Shown piece by piece: positions 1 through 5,364 of a DNA stretch of 9,449 nucleotides (position 1 is the stretch's first letter; each line of letters begins with the position of its first letter). The notes below the pieces were generated by a model. The model was not told the origin of the DNA. It worked only from the letters and a program-made list of their open reading frames with translations, and did not search any database. The stretch comes from an uncultured bacterium. Its GTDB lineage: Bacteria > Actinomycetota > Coriobacteriia > Coriobacteriales > Eggerthellaceae. The position numbers were made by a program, and so were the translations under genes. The DNA lies in assembly GCA_947649215.1 (NCBI GenBank), contig CANSQW010000030.1, positions 1 to 9,449 of the forward strand, given 5' to 3'.

Positions 1-129
1 CGGCCGCCGGTCGCGTGGGGGAGCGCCGGGGGCGGGCGCGGACTGCGCGAGGGCGCTGGGGGAGCGGCGGTGCCGGCGTCCCGGCCATGCGAGGGCGCCG
101 AGGTGGCGGGGAGCGTGGCGGCGAGAGAG

Positions 130-145
130 TGTTTCACGTGAAACA
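130..145. other. parS centromere site 1 (ParB binding)
   Basis: This is a perfect 16-bp palindrome TGTTTCACGTGAAACA, identical to the bacterial chromosomal parS consensus known from Bacillus subtilis Spo0J and conserved across most phyla. ParB-CTP clamps load here and spread on flanking DNA, then recruit ParA and SMC for origin segregation. The flanks are GAG and TCG, so the palindrome does not extend beyond 16 bp. Confidence 0.93.
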
Positions 146-307
146 TCGGTTCGCGTGTTTCGGCGGGCGACGCGGCGCCGTTCGGCGCAGGGGAGTGCCG
201 TGTCAGGGAGGGGGCGCCGGGGTCCGCCCCGCGTCTTGGGCTGCCGCCTTGCTTTGCTGCCGCGGCGCAGGTGCTTGGCGGCATCGGTGCCGTCCTTGCG
301 GCGGGAG

Positions 308-323
308 TGTTTCACGTGAAACA
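308..323. other. parS centromere site 2
   Basis: Perfect copy of the 16-bp parS consensus. It begins 178 bp after site 1 and 44 bp before site 3. Its flanks (GAG before, TCAGTTCG after) closely resemble those of site 1 (GAG before, TCGGTTCG after), so the similarity between these copies goes beyond the core. Confidence 0.93.
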
Positions 324-351
324 TCAGTTCGTGCATTTTGGAGGGAACGAA

Positions 352-367
352 TGTTTCACGTGAAACA
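352..367. other. parS centromere site 3
   Basis: Perfect copy of the 16-bp parS consensus. It ends 3 bp from the TAG stop of the TetR gene (371-373 on the plus strand), so it forms the immediate 3' flank of that gene. The upstream context AACGA-A is shared with site 5. A ParB-bound site here could act as a roadblock to transcription leaving the TetR gene, which is an inference. Confidence 0.93.
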
Positions 368-370
368 ATT

Positions 371-1054
371 CTACGTGGAAGGGTCCGCGTCGCCGTGCTC
401 GGCGCGGAGGGACTCGAGGTGCGTGTGAACGAGGGCGCGGGCCTGGCGGCGGGCCGCGGGGGAGGGGTCGGCGAGCAGGCCGGAGGCCAGGCCGTCGAGC
501 AGGGCGCGAAGATGCGGCGCAGCCAGCGGGTCGTCGGCTGCGGGGCCGAGGACGTTGCCTGCGCGCAGCTGCGCGAGGCACCGCGCGCAGAGCCCCTCGA
601 TCAGCCGGTTCATCTGGCGGCTGAGAGGCGCTAGCACGGGATCCGCGAGCGCTGCTGCCGAGAATGCGGCCCACACGCGCGCCTCCACCTCGCGCTCGGC
701 GTCGAGGGGCAGCAGCTGGAGCAGCACGCCCTCCACCGCGGCGAGCGTCGCCTCCGCTGCGGCGTCGCCGTCCGCGCAGCAGGCGCCGACGTCCCCATCG
801 CCGCTCCCGGCGCCCGCGCCTTCGCGGCCGACGGCGTCTATCCGCGCCGAGGCGCGCTCGATCACGAGCTCCATGGCAAAGCGGTGCAGCGCCGCCTGGC
901 TGCGGAACGAGTGCTGGATGGCGCCTGTCGAGAGGCCGCATTCCGCAGCCACGGCGCGCACGGTGGCGCCGTGGAGCCCCTCACGCGATACGAGGGCCCA
1001 TACCGCCTCCGCGATGCGCTCTCGTCGCTCCTGCTCGTCGATGACCCTCGGCAT
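371..1054 (-). CDS. TetR/AcrR-family transcriptional repressor
   Basis: A 227-residue DNA-binding repressor, the usual TetR length. The N-terminal helix-turn-helix is at about residues 10-57: TVRAVAAECGLSTGAIQHSF matches the family pattern of a recognition helix ending in Y/H-x-F, followed by R-S-Q-A-A-L in place of the usual S-K-x-x-L. The C-terminal ligand-binding half is Ala/Arg-rich and diverged; its general look recalls BetI-like TetR proteins, but no ligand can be named. I chose the ATG at 1054, giving MPRVIDEQ, because GGGAGG lies about 5 bases upstream; a longer in-frame start at 1168 would fall inside the operator. It is divergent from the membrane protein at 1208, and the shared region has two operator-like palindromes, so autorepression and control of the neighbour are likely. 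The TAG stop abuts parS site 3. Confidence 0.9.
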   Translation of the reverse strand: MPRVIDEQERRERIAEAVWALVSREGLHGATVRAVAAECGLSTGAIQHSFRSQAALHRFAMELVIERASARIDAVGREGAGAGSGDGDVGACCADGDAAAEATLAAVEGVLLQLLPLDAEREVEARVWAAFSAAALADPVLAPLSRQMNRLIEGLCARCLAQLRAGNVLGPAADDPLAAPHLRALLDGLASGLLADPSPAARRQARALVHTHLESLRAEHGDADPST

Positions 1055-1136
1055 GCCGCCCTCCCGCTCGCTCTCGTGCCGCGCACCCTCCGCCGCGCCG
1101 GCTGCGCGGGTTTCCGCGGGCGTCCCTTCTGCGTTG

Positions 1137-1164
1137 TTGACGTCTCTCTCGCTCCTAGTATAAT
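1137..1164 (+). promoter_or_regulatory. Near-consensus sigma70-type promoter for the 1208 gene
   Basis: The -35 element TTGACG (1137-1142) and the -10 element TATAAT (1159-1164) are separated by 16 bp, with a predicted start near 1171. This is by far the best promoter in the window. The -10 overlaps the first operator palindrome, so a bound TetR dimer would block polymerase. The leader is short (about 37 nt) and carries AAAGGAG at 1193-1199, 8 nt before the ATG. Confidence 0.8.
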
Positions 1165-1175
1165 ACAAGTGTATT
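1162..1175. promoter_or_regulatory. TetR operator half-array, palindrome 1
   Basis: AATACA-AG-TGTATT, perfect 6-bp arms around a 2-bp centre, starting inside the -10 box. Arms and spacing repeat exactly in palindrome 2, whose centre is 15 bp away. This is the expected geometry for cooperative binding of two TetR dimers. The assignment to the adjacent TetR gene is inferred from position. Confidence 0.75.
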
Positions 1176-1191
1176 TAATACAGTTGTATTA
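1176..1191. promoter_or_regulatory. TetR operator, palindrome 2
   Basis: TAATACA-GT-TGTATTA, perfect 7-bp arms around a 2-bp centre, lying over the predicted transcription start of the 1208 gene and upstream of the TetR gene. The region is strikingly AT-rich against its surroundings. A minus-strand TATACT (complement of 1157-1162) might be the -10 of the TetR gene, but no good -35 matches it. Confidence 0.75.
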
Positions 1192-1207
1192 CAAAGGAGC
1201 AGGGGTC

Positions 1208-1912
1208 ATGGAAGCGGAAGGGATGCGGACGAAGGCGGCGCAAGTGGGAAAGGGGACTCGGGCGGGGAAGGCGGCGCGAACGGGTCGGATGGAGGGGTCG
1301 CTGCGGCCGGTCTGCGGGATGGAGGTGCTCTGGCGCGGTCAATTCGGGGTGCGGTGGGGCGAGGCGTCCTACGTGGTCGAAGTCGACTTCCTTGACTTCG
1401 GCGAGAGGGTGCGCCTCTACCGCGACGGCCTTTTGGCGGAGGAGCGGCGCTCGCCTGCGCGCTTCGAGCTGGAGGGCGGGGCCGTCATCGAGGCGGCTAT
1501 GGCGCTCTACGGGATGAAGACCGCGCGCCTGGTTCCGCCCGCGAGCGCGGGGAGCGTCGGCGCCCCGGGAGCCGCTGTTGCCCCTGGCGTGCCCGACGCC
1601 ATCGCGCTCGTCCCGCTGCCGGGCACCGCCGAGGCGCGTCGGCTCGCCTTCGGGCGGCGGCACCCCCTTTTGGGCGCCGCGCTTGCGGCAGGGGCCTGGG
1701 CCGTCTTGGCCGTGGCCCTCGTCACGCAGCTTCCGGGCATCGCGAACCAGGCGCTCATGCTGGCCGCCCACGTCAACCTGGCGCCGAGCGGCTTGAGCGT
1801 GCCCGCATTCGATCTGCCGGGCTGGCTCAACGGCGTGCTCTCCATCGCCGGCATCCTCGCCGGCCTCGATCGCGGCCTGCGCATGAAGCACAACCGCCTC
1901 CTCGACGACTAG
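1208..1912 (+). CDS. Unrecognised two-helix membrane protein, TetR-controlled
   Basis: A 234-residue protein I do not recognise. Residues 1-30 are short, basic and low in complexity. Residues about 35-110 have alternating hydrophobic strands with many charged and aromatic positions (WRGQFGVRW, YVVEVDFLDF, VRLYRDG), which suggests a small beta-rich soluble domain. It vaguely recalls FAIM-like beta domains, but I would not assign that. A Pro/Ala/Gly linker follows, then a hydrophobic segment at about 154-176, a short loop, a second hydrophobic segment at about 205-222, and a basic tail (RGLRMKHNRLLDD). Both helices lie in the last third, so it is probably an integral membrane protein with a cytoplasmic beta domain. 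The start at 1208 has AAAGGAG 8 nt upstream; longer in-frame reading is excluded by the promoter position. The divergent TetR gene and operators imply inducible expression. The TAG stop is 8 bp before parS site 4. Confidence 0.85.
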   Translation: MEAEGMRTKAAQVGKGTRAGKAARTGRMEGSLRPVCGMEVLWRGQFGVRWGEASYVVEVDFLDFGERVRLYRDGLLAEERRSPARFELEGGAVIEAAMALYGMKTARLVPPASAGSVGAPGAAVAPGVPDAIALVPLPGTAEARRLAFGRRHPLLGAALAAGAWAVLAVALVTQLPGIANQALMLAAHVNLAPSGLSVPAFDLPGWLNGVLSIAGILAGLDRGLRMKHNRLLDD

Positions 1913-1920
1913 GGAACCGA

Positions 1921-1936
1921 TGTTTCACGTGAAACA
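1921..1936. other. parS centromere site 4
   Basis: Perfect 16-bp parS consensus, extended to 18 bp by flanking A and T. It lies 8 bp after the stop of the membrane protein gene, mirroring site 3 at the other end of the divergent pair. Confidence 0.93.
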
Positions 1937-2008
1937 TCCTGCGCGTGCTGGGCGGGGAGGCGCCGCGTCATGTTCGGCGCCGGTGACGCGTAAGGTGGGG
2001 CAAACGAA

Positions 2009-2024
2009 TGTTTCACGTGAAACA
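2009..2024. other. parS centromere site 5
   Basis: Perfect 16-bp parS consensus inside a 22-bp perfect palindrome (2006-2027, GAA before and TTC after the core). It starts 88 bp after site 4. The flanks ACGAA before and TTCTGCG after resemble those of site 3 (ACGAA, ATTCTACG), which suggests duplication or an extended preferred context. Confidence 0.93.
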
Positions 2025-2101
2025 TTCTGCGAGGCGCCGACGCGTGGCTCGCGCCCTGGGTGTCGATGTTCCCTCCAGGCCTTCAGCCGCCCGCGCCCGG
2101 C

Positions 2102-2244
2102 GCGAGCCTCTGCGGCCGCGGCGGCGTGCGGGCGCTCGTGCGCGGCGTGCGAGCCTCGGCGGCCGCAGCGACGTGTGGTCGCCCGTGTATCAGCGCGCGA
2201 GCCCCGGCGGCCGCGGCGCGTGCGGGCGTACCGTCTGCCTGGCG
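2102..2244. repeat. Three imperfect tandem copies of a 47-48 bp GC-rich unit
   Basis: Copies start at 2102, 2149 and 2197, each with GCGAGCC at the beginning and the self-complementary octamer GCGGCCGC inside (2112-2119, 2159-2166, 2207-2214). The first 35 or so bases align at roughly 80 percent identity by eye; the last dozen diverge, and copy 3 has a one-base deletion. Each unit also keeps CGTG followed by GG about 6 bases after the octamer. Regular spacing and position beside parS make this more than random GC richness. The function is unknown: it could be a DNA-protein array or a decayed repeat. Confidence 0.6.
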
Positions 2245-2253
2245 GCCCGTTCG

Positions 2254-3381
2254 CTAGGGCTTCTCCGCCGTCTGTGCGCGGGCGAGGTGCGTGAAGCAGA
2301 CATCGCGCACGCCGCCCATGAGATCGTTGGGGAGCCCCTCGGTCACGTGGTGCGGCAGGAAGCCGCACTTCTCCGCGACGCGGCGCGACGGCTGGTTGGC
2401 CACGTCGTAGCTGCACCAGAGCGTGCTGACTCCCAGGCTCTCGAACGCGCGGCGCGCGAGGGCCCGTACCGCCTCGGTAATGAGTCCGCGCCCCTGCCAG
2501 GGCACGCCGATCCAGTAGCCCACCTCGGCCTCGTCGGGGGCCAGGGGCTCGGTGCCGGCGTCGCCGAACAGCAGGCCGACGCATCCGATGGCGCGGCCGT
2601 CCTCGCGCAGGGTGACGGCGAAGGTCTCGGGCGCGGAGAATACGGTGTGGATGACCCCGAGGCTTTCCTCGACGCTTGCGTGGGGCGGCCATCCGGCGAT
2701 GGGCCCCACACGGGGGTCACGCGCTGCGCGGAAGAGGTCGGCTGCGTCGCCGTCGCGCCAGGGGCGCAGGATGAGCTGCTCGGTCTCGAGGACGCACGGC
2801 CATGGGGCGCCTTCGTTCGCGTCCGCGTCTCCGGCCGTTGCGGCGACGGCCCTCTTTCCGCCGGCGCTCTTCGTCGCCTGGGTCGCGGGCTGCGTGCCGA
2901 CGGCCTTGGGGCTGCCGCCCTCGGTGCCCGTCGCGCCCTCGGCCAGCTCCAGGTGAAGCAGGGGATAGGGGTCGCCCTGAGCGTCGAGCTCGGAGCGGCC
3001 GATGACGCGGAAGCCCCGGTGCTCGTAGAAGCCGCGGGCAGCGGGATTCTGCTCGTTCACGTCCACGAGGCGCACGTTCCATTGGCGCGTGGCATGCGCG
3101 AGTAGCGCCGTGCCGACGCCGCGTCCGCGCGCTCCGGGCGCGACGAAGAGCATCTCGAGCCTGTCGTCGTCTGCCCCCGCGAAGCCGAGCGCCGCGCCGT
3201 CGGCGTTGCGGGCTACGGCCAGGAGCGGAACCTCGCTCAGGGCGGCGGGCACGTATTCGGCGATGCACTCCACGTCGGCAGGGCTCAGGAAATCATGGGT
3301 GGCTTCCACTGAGGCGCGCCAGAGCGTCGTCAGCTCGCCTATGAGGCCGTCGTCTCGCTTCTCGGCCAGCGTGATCTCCAC
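2254..3381 (-). CDS. Tandem GNAT fusion: YjaB-like plus RimJ/RimL-like N-acetyltransferase
   Basis: A 375-residue protein with two GNAT acetyl-CoA-dependent N-acyltransferase domains. Domain 1 (about 1-148) strongly resembles E. coli YjaB as I recall it: LWRASVEATHDFLS near the start, acetyl-CoA loop PGARGRGVG (82-90), VNEQNPAARGFYEHRGF (108-124) and GDPYPLLHLEL near the end. Residues about 149-195 are a Gly/Ala/Thr linker. Domain 2 (about 196-368) is of the RimJ/RimL type: LILRPWRDGDA at its start, GYWIGVPWQGRGLITEAVRAL with the pyrophosphate-binding Q-G-R-G, then NQPSRRVAEKCGF. The family acetylates protein amines or small amines; no substrate can be inferred. The GTG at 3381 is preceded by GGAAGG about 5 bases upstream, and no internal start with a ribosome binding site precedes domain 2, so this is one fused gene. 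It is divergent from the membrane protein at 3622. Confidence 0.88.
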   Translation of the reverse strand: MEITLAEKRDDGLIGELTTLWRASVEATHDFLSPADVECIAEYVPAALSEVPLLAVARNADGAALGFAGADDDRLEMLFVAPGARGRGVGTALLAHATRQWNVRLVDVNEQNPAARGFYEHRGFRVIGRSELDAQGDPYPLLHLELAEGATGTEGGSPKAVGTQPATQATKSAGGKRAVAATAGDADANEGAPWPCVLETEQLILRPWRDGDAADLFRAARDPRVGPIAGWPPHASVEESLGVIHTVFSAPETFAVTLREDGRAIGCVGLLFGDAGTEPLAPDEAEVGYWIGVPWQGRGLITEAVRALARRAFESLGVSTLWCSYDVANQPSRRVAEKCGFLPHHVTEGLPNDLMGGVRDVCFTHLARAQTAEKP

Positions 3382-3414
3382 GGGTCCTTCCTTCCGTCGT
3401 CTGCCAGCGTCCCC

Positions 3415-3443
3415 AGCATAGGGCAAGCCGGCCCGCCGGACAA
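3415..3443 (-). promoter_or_regulatory. Possible promoter of the GNAT fusion gene
   Basis: On the minus strand TTGTCC (complement of 3438-3443) lies 17 bp upstream of TATGCT (complement of 3415-3420). The predicted start is near 3408, giving a leader of about 27 nt with the ribosome binding site. Spacing is ideal, but the -35 matches only partly. Confidence 0.45.
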
Positions 3444-3621
3444 CGCCCCTCTCGCCGCCCTCTCGCCCCGTCCTCCGCGCCGTTCCGGTAACGATGCGGC
3501 AGCGGGTCGTCAATGGCGTCGCGCGGCAGCCTCGCCCCGCTTGCTGCGCGCGGTATGGTGAAGCTGCCCGCCGGGGGCGGCCGCGGGGTCGCGTCGCGCG
3601 GGCTGACGAGGAGACGAGCCC

Positions 3622-4260
3622 ATGGTCAGACGATGCCCCCATAGGATCACCCAGGCGGACGAGGTGGGCTACTTCGCGCCGCGCGCCTGGCCGTTCTGGC
3701 GCGCGCTCATCGTGTGCTTCTGCGCCGGCACCATCGTCGGCCACTGGCTTGAGATTCCCTACTGCCTGTTCATGGACCGCTGCTTCGGCATCGTCTCCGA
3801 GGGCTATCCCGTCTGGACCGACCCGTGGTACCACCCCTACTGGGTCTACGGCGTAGGCGCGGTGGTGATGACGCTCGTCATCGAGCCGCTCAAGGAGCGC
3901 TTCGTCATGCGCCGTCGCACGCTGGCCGGCGCCCTGCTCGAGTCGTTCGCCTTCGCGGTGGCGCTGAGCCTCGGGCTCGAGCTGGGCATCGGCCTGCTCG
4001 TCAACCAGCCGGACGCGTCGGGCGCCTATCCCTACTGGGACAACTCGCAGCTGCCCTTCAACGTGCTCGGCCAGGCTTGGCTCGTCAACGACGTGCTCAT
4101 CGGGCTCGTGGCCGTCATCTACGTGTGGGTGGTGTTCCCGCTTGTCTGCGAAGGGTTCGCGCGTCTGCGCCCGCCCGTCGCCAACGCCCTGTTCGCCCTC
4201 GTCATCGTCGCTTTCGCCGCCTGTTGCACCGCTTCCTACCTCCAGCTTTGGCTGAGCTAG
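3622..4260 (+). CDS. CmpB-like putative ABC-transporter type IV membrane protein
   Basis: A 212-residue integral membrane protein with about five hydrophobic segments, near residues 27-50, 73-91, 102-125, 150-176 and 186-207. The layout, with an early G-x-x-x-x-W-x-E (GHWLEIPY, 40-47), a loop ending in HPYWVYGVGA (71-80), basic turns (KERF, RRR) and a glutamate in the third helix (LGLELGIG), fits the family called putative ABC-transporter type IV or CmpB, common in Firmicutes and Coriobacteriia. The family's transport role is unproven, and no ATPase gene is adjacent. Start: GAGGAG lies 8 nt before the ATG. A TATGGT at 3554-3559 might be a -10, but no -35 supports it. The gene is divergent from the GNAT fusion and ends in CTAG, sharing bases with the stop of the convergent RhuM-Fic gene. 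Confidence 0.8.
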   Translation: MVRRCPHRITQADEVGYFAPRAWPFWRALIVCFCAGTIVGHWLEIPYCLFMDRCFGIVSEGYPVWTDPWYHPYWVYGVGAVVMTLVIEPLKERFVMRRRTLAGALLESFAFAVALSLGLELGIGLLVNQPDASGAYPYWDNSQLPFNVLGQAWLVNDVLIGLVAVIYVWVVFPLVCEGFARLRPPVANALFALVIVAFAACCTASYLQLWLS

Positions 4261-5252
4261 CAAGCAAAAGCCGAGCCTCCTGGGTCTGCCCTGGCGCCCG
4301 CAGGCGAGAGGAAGTTCATGGCAAGGGACACCATGGCCTCCTTCTCCTCCGGTCGCGACTCTGCGATCATGATGGTCATGGCGACGAGGGCCTCGTCACT
4401 GAGCTGCTTCCTGCCTTGCGCGTAGAGCAGATGATTCTTGTCGAGGAAGTAGAGGAACACGCTCGCCGCTATTCTCTTGTTCCCGTCATGGAACGAGTGA
4501 TTCTTAACGATGAAGTAGAGCAGGTTTGCCGCCTTCTCCTGAACTGACGGGTAGAGTTCTCGGCCGTCGAAGGACTGGTAGATGGCTGCTATGCTGCTTT
4601 TGAAGGAGTCGTCCTTCTCGACGCCGAAGACGGTGCTGACTTCGGAAAACCCCATGCTGTCAATGATGTTTCGACACTCGTCGTACCCGAGGACGTAGGT
4701 GCCGTGCGTTCCAGTTGGTCGGGAGATGCGTTGGTGGTCATAGTCATCGAGCAGCGAAAGCGCCGGCGCATAGCTTCGGACGATCCTGAGAATCTGCTCA
4801 GACTCAAGCTCGCGGGGGATGCGCTCGATGACGGATATGACCTGGGAGAGCTGGACGAGGCGCCGCTCGTTCTCGGCGCGACCCTCGATGATGTAGCGAC
4901 GCAGCACATCGGTGGCCCAACGGCGGAATTCGATGCCGCGCTGCGACTTCACGCGATACCCGACAGATATGATGACGTCAAGGCTGTAGTGCTCTACCTG
5001 ATAGGTTTTCCCGTCGGTTCCAGTTGTCGCAAATTTTGCGACAACTGGAACCGGAGTATCGCACAGCTCTTCCTTCAAGGCGTTCGCGATGTGCTTGCCT
5101 ATGGTTTTGACGTCGCGATCGAACAATGCGGCCATCTGCGCACGATTAAGCCAGATTTCGTTTCTCGCCAGGTCAACGGTAACGTCAAGTGCTATCTCGC
5201 CATCCGATGACTCGAAAAGCACTATGTGCGAGGATGCGTTCTCATGCGTCAT
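4257..5252 (-). CDS. RhuM-family protein with C-terminal Fic/Doc domain
   Basis: A 331-residue fusion. Residues about 10-125 match the virulence RhuM family: IALDVTVDLARNEIWLNRAQMAALF, then VVAKFATTGTDGKTYQVEHY, LDVIISVGYRVKS and FRRWATDVLRRYI. Residues about 190-315 are a Fic/Doc domain with the loop HSFHDGNKR at 252-260. This is the Doc form (H-x-F-x-D-G-N-K-R), in which Lys replaces the second Gly of AMPylating Fic enzymes. Phage P1 Doc uses this loop to phosphorylate EF-Tu, so kinase-like activity is possible here but not shown. I see no inhibitory S/T-x-x-x-E-G/N motif and no separate antitoxin gene. I chose the ATG at 5252 because GGAG lies 7 nt upstream; earlier Mets lack a site and lie in the promoter. 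GC is visibly lower than in neighbouring genes, suggesting acquisition. The last 15 or so residues (PAGARADPGGSAFAC) look like GC-rich host DNA read through to a chance stop. It may be a standalone toxin, defence or regulatory protein. Confidence 0.9.
   Translation of the reverse strand: MTHENASSHIVLFESSDGEIALDVTVDLARNEIWLNRAQMAALFDRDVKTIGKHIANALKEELCDTPVPVVAKFATTGTDGKTYQVEHYSLDVIISVGYRVKSQRGIEFRRWATDVLRRYIIEGRAENERRLVQLSQVISVIERIPRELESEQILRIVRSYAPALSLLDDYDHQRISRPTGTHGTYVLGYDECRNIIDSMGFSEVSTVFGVEKDDSFKSSIAAIYQSFDGRELYPSVQEKAANLLYFIVKNHSFHDGNKRIAASVFLYFLDKNHLLYAQGRKQLSDEALVAMTIMIAESRPEEKEAMVSLAMNFLSPAGARADPGGSAFAC
5015..5053. repeat. Perfect 39-bp inverted repeat inside the RhuM-Fic gene
   Basis: Two 19-bp arms (5015-5033 and 5035-5053) are exact reverse complements around a single base at 5034. 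The left arm begins CGGTTCCAGTTG and ends GCAAA. It encodes residues 67-79, PVPVVAKFATTGT, within the RhuM domain. In mRNA it would form a very strong hairpin with essentially no loop; in DNA it could extrude as a cruciform or bind a dimer. Part of the symmetry follows from the protein motif itself: the codons of V-V-A-K-F-A-T-T can be palindromic. The symmetry also covers third codon positions and the flanking Pro and Thr codons, which protein conservation does not require. Confidence 0.9.
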
Positions 5253-5287
5253 TTCACGGCTCCAATTCTTCATATTTGTTGAATTGG

Positions 5288-5293
5288 ATTGTA
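5288..5293 (-). promoter_or_regulatory. Probable -10 element of the RhuM-Fic gene
   Basis: TACAAT on the minus strand, in an AT-rich island (about 5260-5345) upstream of the chosen start, giving a leader of about 30 nt. The position of the -35 (about 5310-5317) falls in the LexA-like palindrome, and no good TTGACA is present. Confidence 0.5.
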
Positions 5294-5302
5294 CCATATA
5301 AA

Positions 5303-5316
5303 AGAACAAATGTTCT
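5303..5316. promoter_or_regulatory. LexA-type palindrome upstream of RhuM-Fic
   Basis: AGAACA-AA-TGTTCT, a perfect palindrome containing GAAC-N4-GTTC, the core of the SOS box bound by LexA in Firmicutes and Actinobacteria. It lies between the probable -10 and -35 of the RhuM-Fic gene, where a repressor would block transcription. LexA as the binder is an inference; it could equally be a site for RhuM itself. Confidence 0.5.
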
Positions 5317-5324
5317 CTAATTTG

Positions 5325-5345
5325 GGATTCATTTTTAACGAATCC
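5325..5345. repeat. Small inverted repeat in the AT-rich island
   Basis: GGATTC (5325-5330) and GAATCC (5340-5345) flank the 9-base loop ATTTTTAAC. It lies between the zinc-ribbon gene's stop (5365) and the RhuM promoter on the same strand. It could be a weak terminator for the upstream operon, although the run of T/A is in the loop and not after the stem, or it could be a remnant of an insertion end. Confidence 0.35.
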
Positions 5346-5364
5346 GAGACTGTCAGCTGGCGGG

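Larger units (their letters stand above)
1..370. other. Gene-free GC-rich stretch with three parS sites
   Basis: I see no convincing gene here. The one open plus-strand frame has no good ribosome binding site, is rich in Arg, Gly and Ala as random GC-rich DNA would be, and reads through parS sites, giving FHVKH peptides. The stretch holds parS copies at 130-145, 308-323 and 352-367. The last ends 3 bp beyond the stop of the TetR gene, which is transcribed toward it. A gene ending just left of the window cannot be excluded. Confidence 0.6.
1913..2253. other. Gene-free stretch: parS sites 4-5 and GC-rich repeats
   Basis: No credible gene. The frames open here are GC-driven and run through the parS sites. 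The contents are two parS sites, about 75 bp of GC-rich spacer, and a three-copy tandem repeat (2102-2244) reaching to within 9 bp of the stop codon of the acetyltransferase gene that is transcribed toward it. Confidence 0.6.

Noticed and set aside
308..367. The palindromes near the TetR stop read as a transcription terminator
   Set aside because: They are exact parS copies, too short and without a T-tract; the centromere role explains them better.
15..428. Open plus-strand frame of 137 codons
   Set aside because: It contains three parS sites read as FHVKH/VSRET peptides, has no ribosome binding site, has the composition of random GC-rich DNA, and runs into the TetR gene on the other strand.
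1175..1891. 238-codon minus-strand frame opposite the membrane protein gene
   Set aside because: It is a shadow frame. The plus-strand gene has the strong promoter, ribosome binding site and hydrophobic segments.
1..2253. CRISPR array suggested by repeated palindromes
   Set aside because: Spacing is irregular (178, 44, 1569, 88), two genes lie between the copies, there is no cas gene, and the repeat equals parS.
2008..3105. 365-codon plus-strand frame starting at parS site 5
   Set aside because: It begins inside parS and runs antisense to two clearly recognisable GNAT domains.
3382..4263. Long N-terminal extension of the GNAT fusion frame opposite the CmpB-like gene
   Set aside because: The frame stays open only because of GC bias. 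The extension has no domain, and the GTG at 3381 has a good ribosome binding site and matches the family start.
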